DNA from: Dyella halodurans
Lineage (GTDB): Bacteria > Pseudomonadota > Gammaproteobacteria > Xanthomonadales > Rhodanobacteraceae
Length of the DNA: 64,000 nucleotides
Reading direction: 5' to 3'
NCBI RefSeq assembly: GCF_026283925.1
Contig: NZ_JAPDPF010000002.1
Location: forward strand, 372,001 to 436,000
In this document: piece after piece, positions 61,956-64,000 of the stretch
Layout: each line of letters opens with the position of its first letter
Position numbering within the stretch: the stretch's first letter is position 1
The notes under the pieces: generated by a model
Database searches by the model: none
Told to the model about the DNA's origin: nothing
What the model saw: only the letters and a program-made list of their open reading frames with translations
Translations under genes and position numbers: made by a program

Positions 61956-64000
61956 ATGGCGACGTCCTATAGCTATCCCGGCGTGTACGTGCAGGAACTG
62001 CAAAGCGCCTCCCACCCCATCACCGGCGTGCCGACTTCGATTACCGCCTTCGTGGGTTACACCAACAGCGGCATCGACAACAGGGCGCAGGAAATCTTCA
62101 GTTTCGGCGATTACGAGCGCTTGTATGGCGGCCTCGCCTCCGACAGCGAGGTGAGCTACGCGGTGCAGCAGTTCTTTCAGAACGGCGGCGCGCAAGCCTA
62201 TGTCGTGCGAACACCGGCTGCATCGCTCGGCGCCACGGCTGCGAACGTGGTGTTTCAATCCTTCACTTTCGAAGCACTGAGCAGCGGTACCGCCGCGAAC
62301 GCCAATCTGATGATCGACATCGACTACATCGGACTGAATCCGGACACGGGCAGCAAGAATGACAAGATCTTCAATCTGACGATCACCGACCTGGCCGGCG
62401 GTACAGTCGAATACTTCCCTTCCGTTGCCTACGACAACACCCTGAGCAACTGGGTGCAAACCGTCATCAACGATCCGGACAACGGCTCACAACTGATCAA
62501 GATGGATACGCCGAACGCGCTGCAGCTCGGCGCAATCAAGGCCCTTATCGGCGTGGGCATCGAACAAACCGGACTCGTAGGCACAGGCATCACGCCTTAC
62601 AGTGTCGCCAGCGCGATCTGCGGTACGACGGCCATGGCTTCCGGCAATGTGGCTGTCACGGCAGGCAGCAACGAAGTGATCGGCACCGGCACGCACTTCA
62701 GCACCGAGTTGAAGTTCGGCCAGTGGATCACCATCGGCGCCGACACCACGCCATACCGCATTCTTGCAATCGCCAATGACACCAGCCTCACGCTGGCACA
62801 AAACGCCGGCACTACCCAGGCCGGTGTAGGCATCACCGTGGCCAACACCACCATACCGAACAAGGACTACGGGCTCACGCTGAGCACGAGCAATCCCGCC
62901 ACGCCGCCGGCAGGGCTGCCGATGACGGTAAAGGTGATTCCCAAGAACAGCCAGTTGCCGATGACACTGAGCGGCCTCGCCACGCAGCTCCAACAAGCTT
63001 TCAACGCAGCGCTGGCGGTGCAGATGCCGGGTGCGACGGTGCAGATCACCGTAACGCAGTTGCCCGGTTCGCCAACTGCGCAGGCGCTCCGCATCAATGC
63101 CCTGCTCCCCGGCAACCCGGACGCGGTGATCAGCATCGCGGATCCGTCTGGCGCATCCACACTGCAAGCCTGCACCACGTACATCGGCCTTAAGGCCGGC
63201 ACGACCACCAATAATGTCGCCCATTACGCGCTGGGTACGGGTCATGGCGGCTGGGGCGACCAAACCACTTCGGCCCTGGGCGCGGATGGCACGGGCCTGC
63301 CAGCCACCGCCGACATCATCGGCGACCAGGCATCGTTCACCGGCATCTACGCGTTGCAGAAAGTCGATCTGTTCAACCTCCTCTGCATTCCCGATGCGAC
63401 GCGCGCCACCAAGGGCGACCCCTCCGCGCTGGATCCGAACATCAATACCAGCGCGATCTATAGTACGGCCGTCGCACTGTGCGACCAGCGGCGCGCGTTT
63501 CTGTTAATCGATTCGCCACCGAACGTCACTAGCGTGGCATCCGCAGTAGATTGGAAGAGCACGGGCCTGGGTGTGGTCGATGCAAACGGCGCCGCGTTCT
63601 TCCCGCGCCTGCGTCTCCCCGATCCGCTCAACAAGTATCAGTTGCGCACCTTCGCGCCGTGCGGTGTTGTCGCGGGCGTCTATGCCACCACCGACGGCAG
63701 TCGCGGCGTGTGGAAAGCGCCCGCGGGCACAGCCGCCGTGCTCAATGGCGTACAGAGCATGGCCTACAAGCTCAGCGACGCCGAAAACGGTGTACTCAAT
63801 CCGCTGGGGCTTAACTGCATGCGCAACTTCCCCGTGTACGGTTCGGTGCTATGGGGTGCGCGCACGCTGATGGGTGCGGACGCGATGACGAACCAATGGA
63901 AATACGTACCGGTGCGGCGCACCGCGTTGTTCATCGAGGAAAGCCTTTATCGCGGCACGCAGTGGGTCGTGTTCGAACCGAACGATGAGCCGTTGTGGGC
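61956..64000 (+). CDS. Contractile injection system / phage tail sheath protein (3' partial)
   Basis: Starts at ATG 61956 after AAGG, MATSYSYPGVYVQEL, and is open to the window end (over 680 residues). The N-terminal region PGVYVQELQSASHPITGVPTSITAFVGYT and FFQNGGAQAYVVRTP is diagnostic of sheath proteins of extracellular contractile injection systems and R-type tails. The later block SVASAVDWKS ... RLRLPDPLNKYQLRTFAPCGVVAGVYATTDG is the sheath core with its wedge. A beta-rich insertion around residues 225-298 (GTGTHFSTELKFGQWITIG) is unusual. The C-terminal extended strand lies beyond the window. Expect tube, baseplate and AAA+ ATPase genes downstream. Confidence 0.93.
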   Translation, partial: MATSYSYPGVYVQELQSASHPITGVPTSITAFVGYTNSGIDNRAQEIFSFGDYERLYGGLASDSEVSYAVQQFFQNGGAQAYVVRTPAASLGATAANVVFQSFTFEALSSGTAANANLMIDIDYIGLNPDTGSKNDKIFNLTITDLAGGTVEYFPSVAYDNTLSNWVQTVINDPDNGSQLIKMDTPNALQLGAIKALIGVGIEQTGLVGTGITPYSVASAICGTTAMASGNVAVTAGSNEVIGTGTHFSTELKFGQWITIGADTTPYRILAIANDTSLTLAQNAGTTQAGVGITVANTTIPNKDYGLTLSTSNPATPPAGLPMTVKVIPKNSQLPMTLSGLATQLQQAFNAALAVQMPGATVQITVTQLPGSPTAQALRINALLPGNPDAVISIADPSGASTLQACTTYIGLKAGTTTNNVAHYALGTGHGGWGDQTTSALGADGTGLPATADIIGDQASFTGIYALQKVDLFNLLCIPDATRATKGDPSALDPNINTSAIYSTAVALCDQRRAFLLIDSPPNVTSVASAVDWKSTGLGVVDANGAAFFPRLRLPDPLNKYQLRTFAPCGVVAGVYATTDGSRGVWKAPAGTAAVLNGVQSMAYKLSDAENGVLNPLGLNCMRNFPVYGSVLWGARTLMGADAMTNQWKYVPVRRTALFIEESLYRGTQWVVFEPNDEPLW

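Overview
The window is GC-rich bacterial chromosome, except for several more AT-rich stretches. The gene content suggests a gammaproteobacterium of the Lysobacterales (Xanthomonadales), perhaps a Rhodanobacteraceae such as Dyella, Luteibacter or Rhodanobacter. The pointers are a dif-like site with a Xanthomonas-type XerC arm, a Xanthomonas-phage-like Zot remnant, integron attC sites, many LysR/oxidoreductase pairs and an IorAB-type molybdenum hydroxylase. This placement is an inference from gene content; no rRNA, tRNA or other taxonomic marker was found.

Layout. 0-11.4 kb: redox and detoxification genes (old yellow enzyme, quinone-oxidoreductase-like MDR, alpha/beta hydrolase, LysR with a divergent peroxiredoxin-like gene, GST), a large orphan sensor kinase and an SDR. 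11.4-23.1 kb: an accessory island built from debris of several mobile elements. It holds an integron gene cassette between two attC sites, a large PIN-like membrane protein, a frameshifted tyrosine-recombinase fragment, a dif-like Xer site, small phage-like genes, an SRAP (YedK/HMCES) gene with an in-frame stop, a lectin-like plus nucleoside-deoxyribosyltransferase-like fusion, and the 3' end of an inovirus zot gene. 23.1-31 kb: a V8-like protease, a two-gene terpene locus (compact class II cyclase with a DxDTT motif, coupled to a class I isoprenoid-synthase-like gene), a membrane protein, a phospholipase C-type phosphoesterase and a sedolisin. The three hydrolases lack a visible Sec signal. 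31-37 kb: FAD monooxygenase, secreted protein, divergent LysR/old yellow enzyme pair.

37.8-44 kb: a four-gene operon for a polysaccharide synthesis and export machine: membrane-fusion protein, periplasmic (alpha/alpha)6-like protein, processive GT2 synthase with a C-terminal PilZ-like domain, and TolC/NodT-type outer-membrane lipoprotein. 44-51 kb: GlxA-type regulator, two alpha/beta hydrolases, dienelactone hydrolase, isochorismatase-like hydrolase and a TPP-dependent 2-oxoacid decarboxylase. 51-61 kb: LysR/aldehyde dehydrogenase pair, acetoacetate-decarboxylase-like gene, and a periplasmic molybdenum hydroxylase set (triheme cytochrome c, Tat-exported large subunit, 2Fe-2S subunit) with divergently transcribed maturation genes (XdhC-like, MobA-like). 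61.5-64 kb: the start of a contractile injection system or tail-like locus, with a small winged-helix-like protein and a tail sheath gene that runs off the window.

The best candidates for something undescribed are the terpene pair at 24.3-26.3 kb, the attC-bounded cassette with the adjacent PIN-like membrane protein at 11.9-15.2 kb, the lectin/NDT-like fusion at 18.7-19.7 kb, and the MFP-GT2-OMF polysaccharide operon at 37.9-44 kb.
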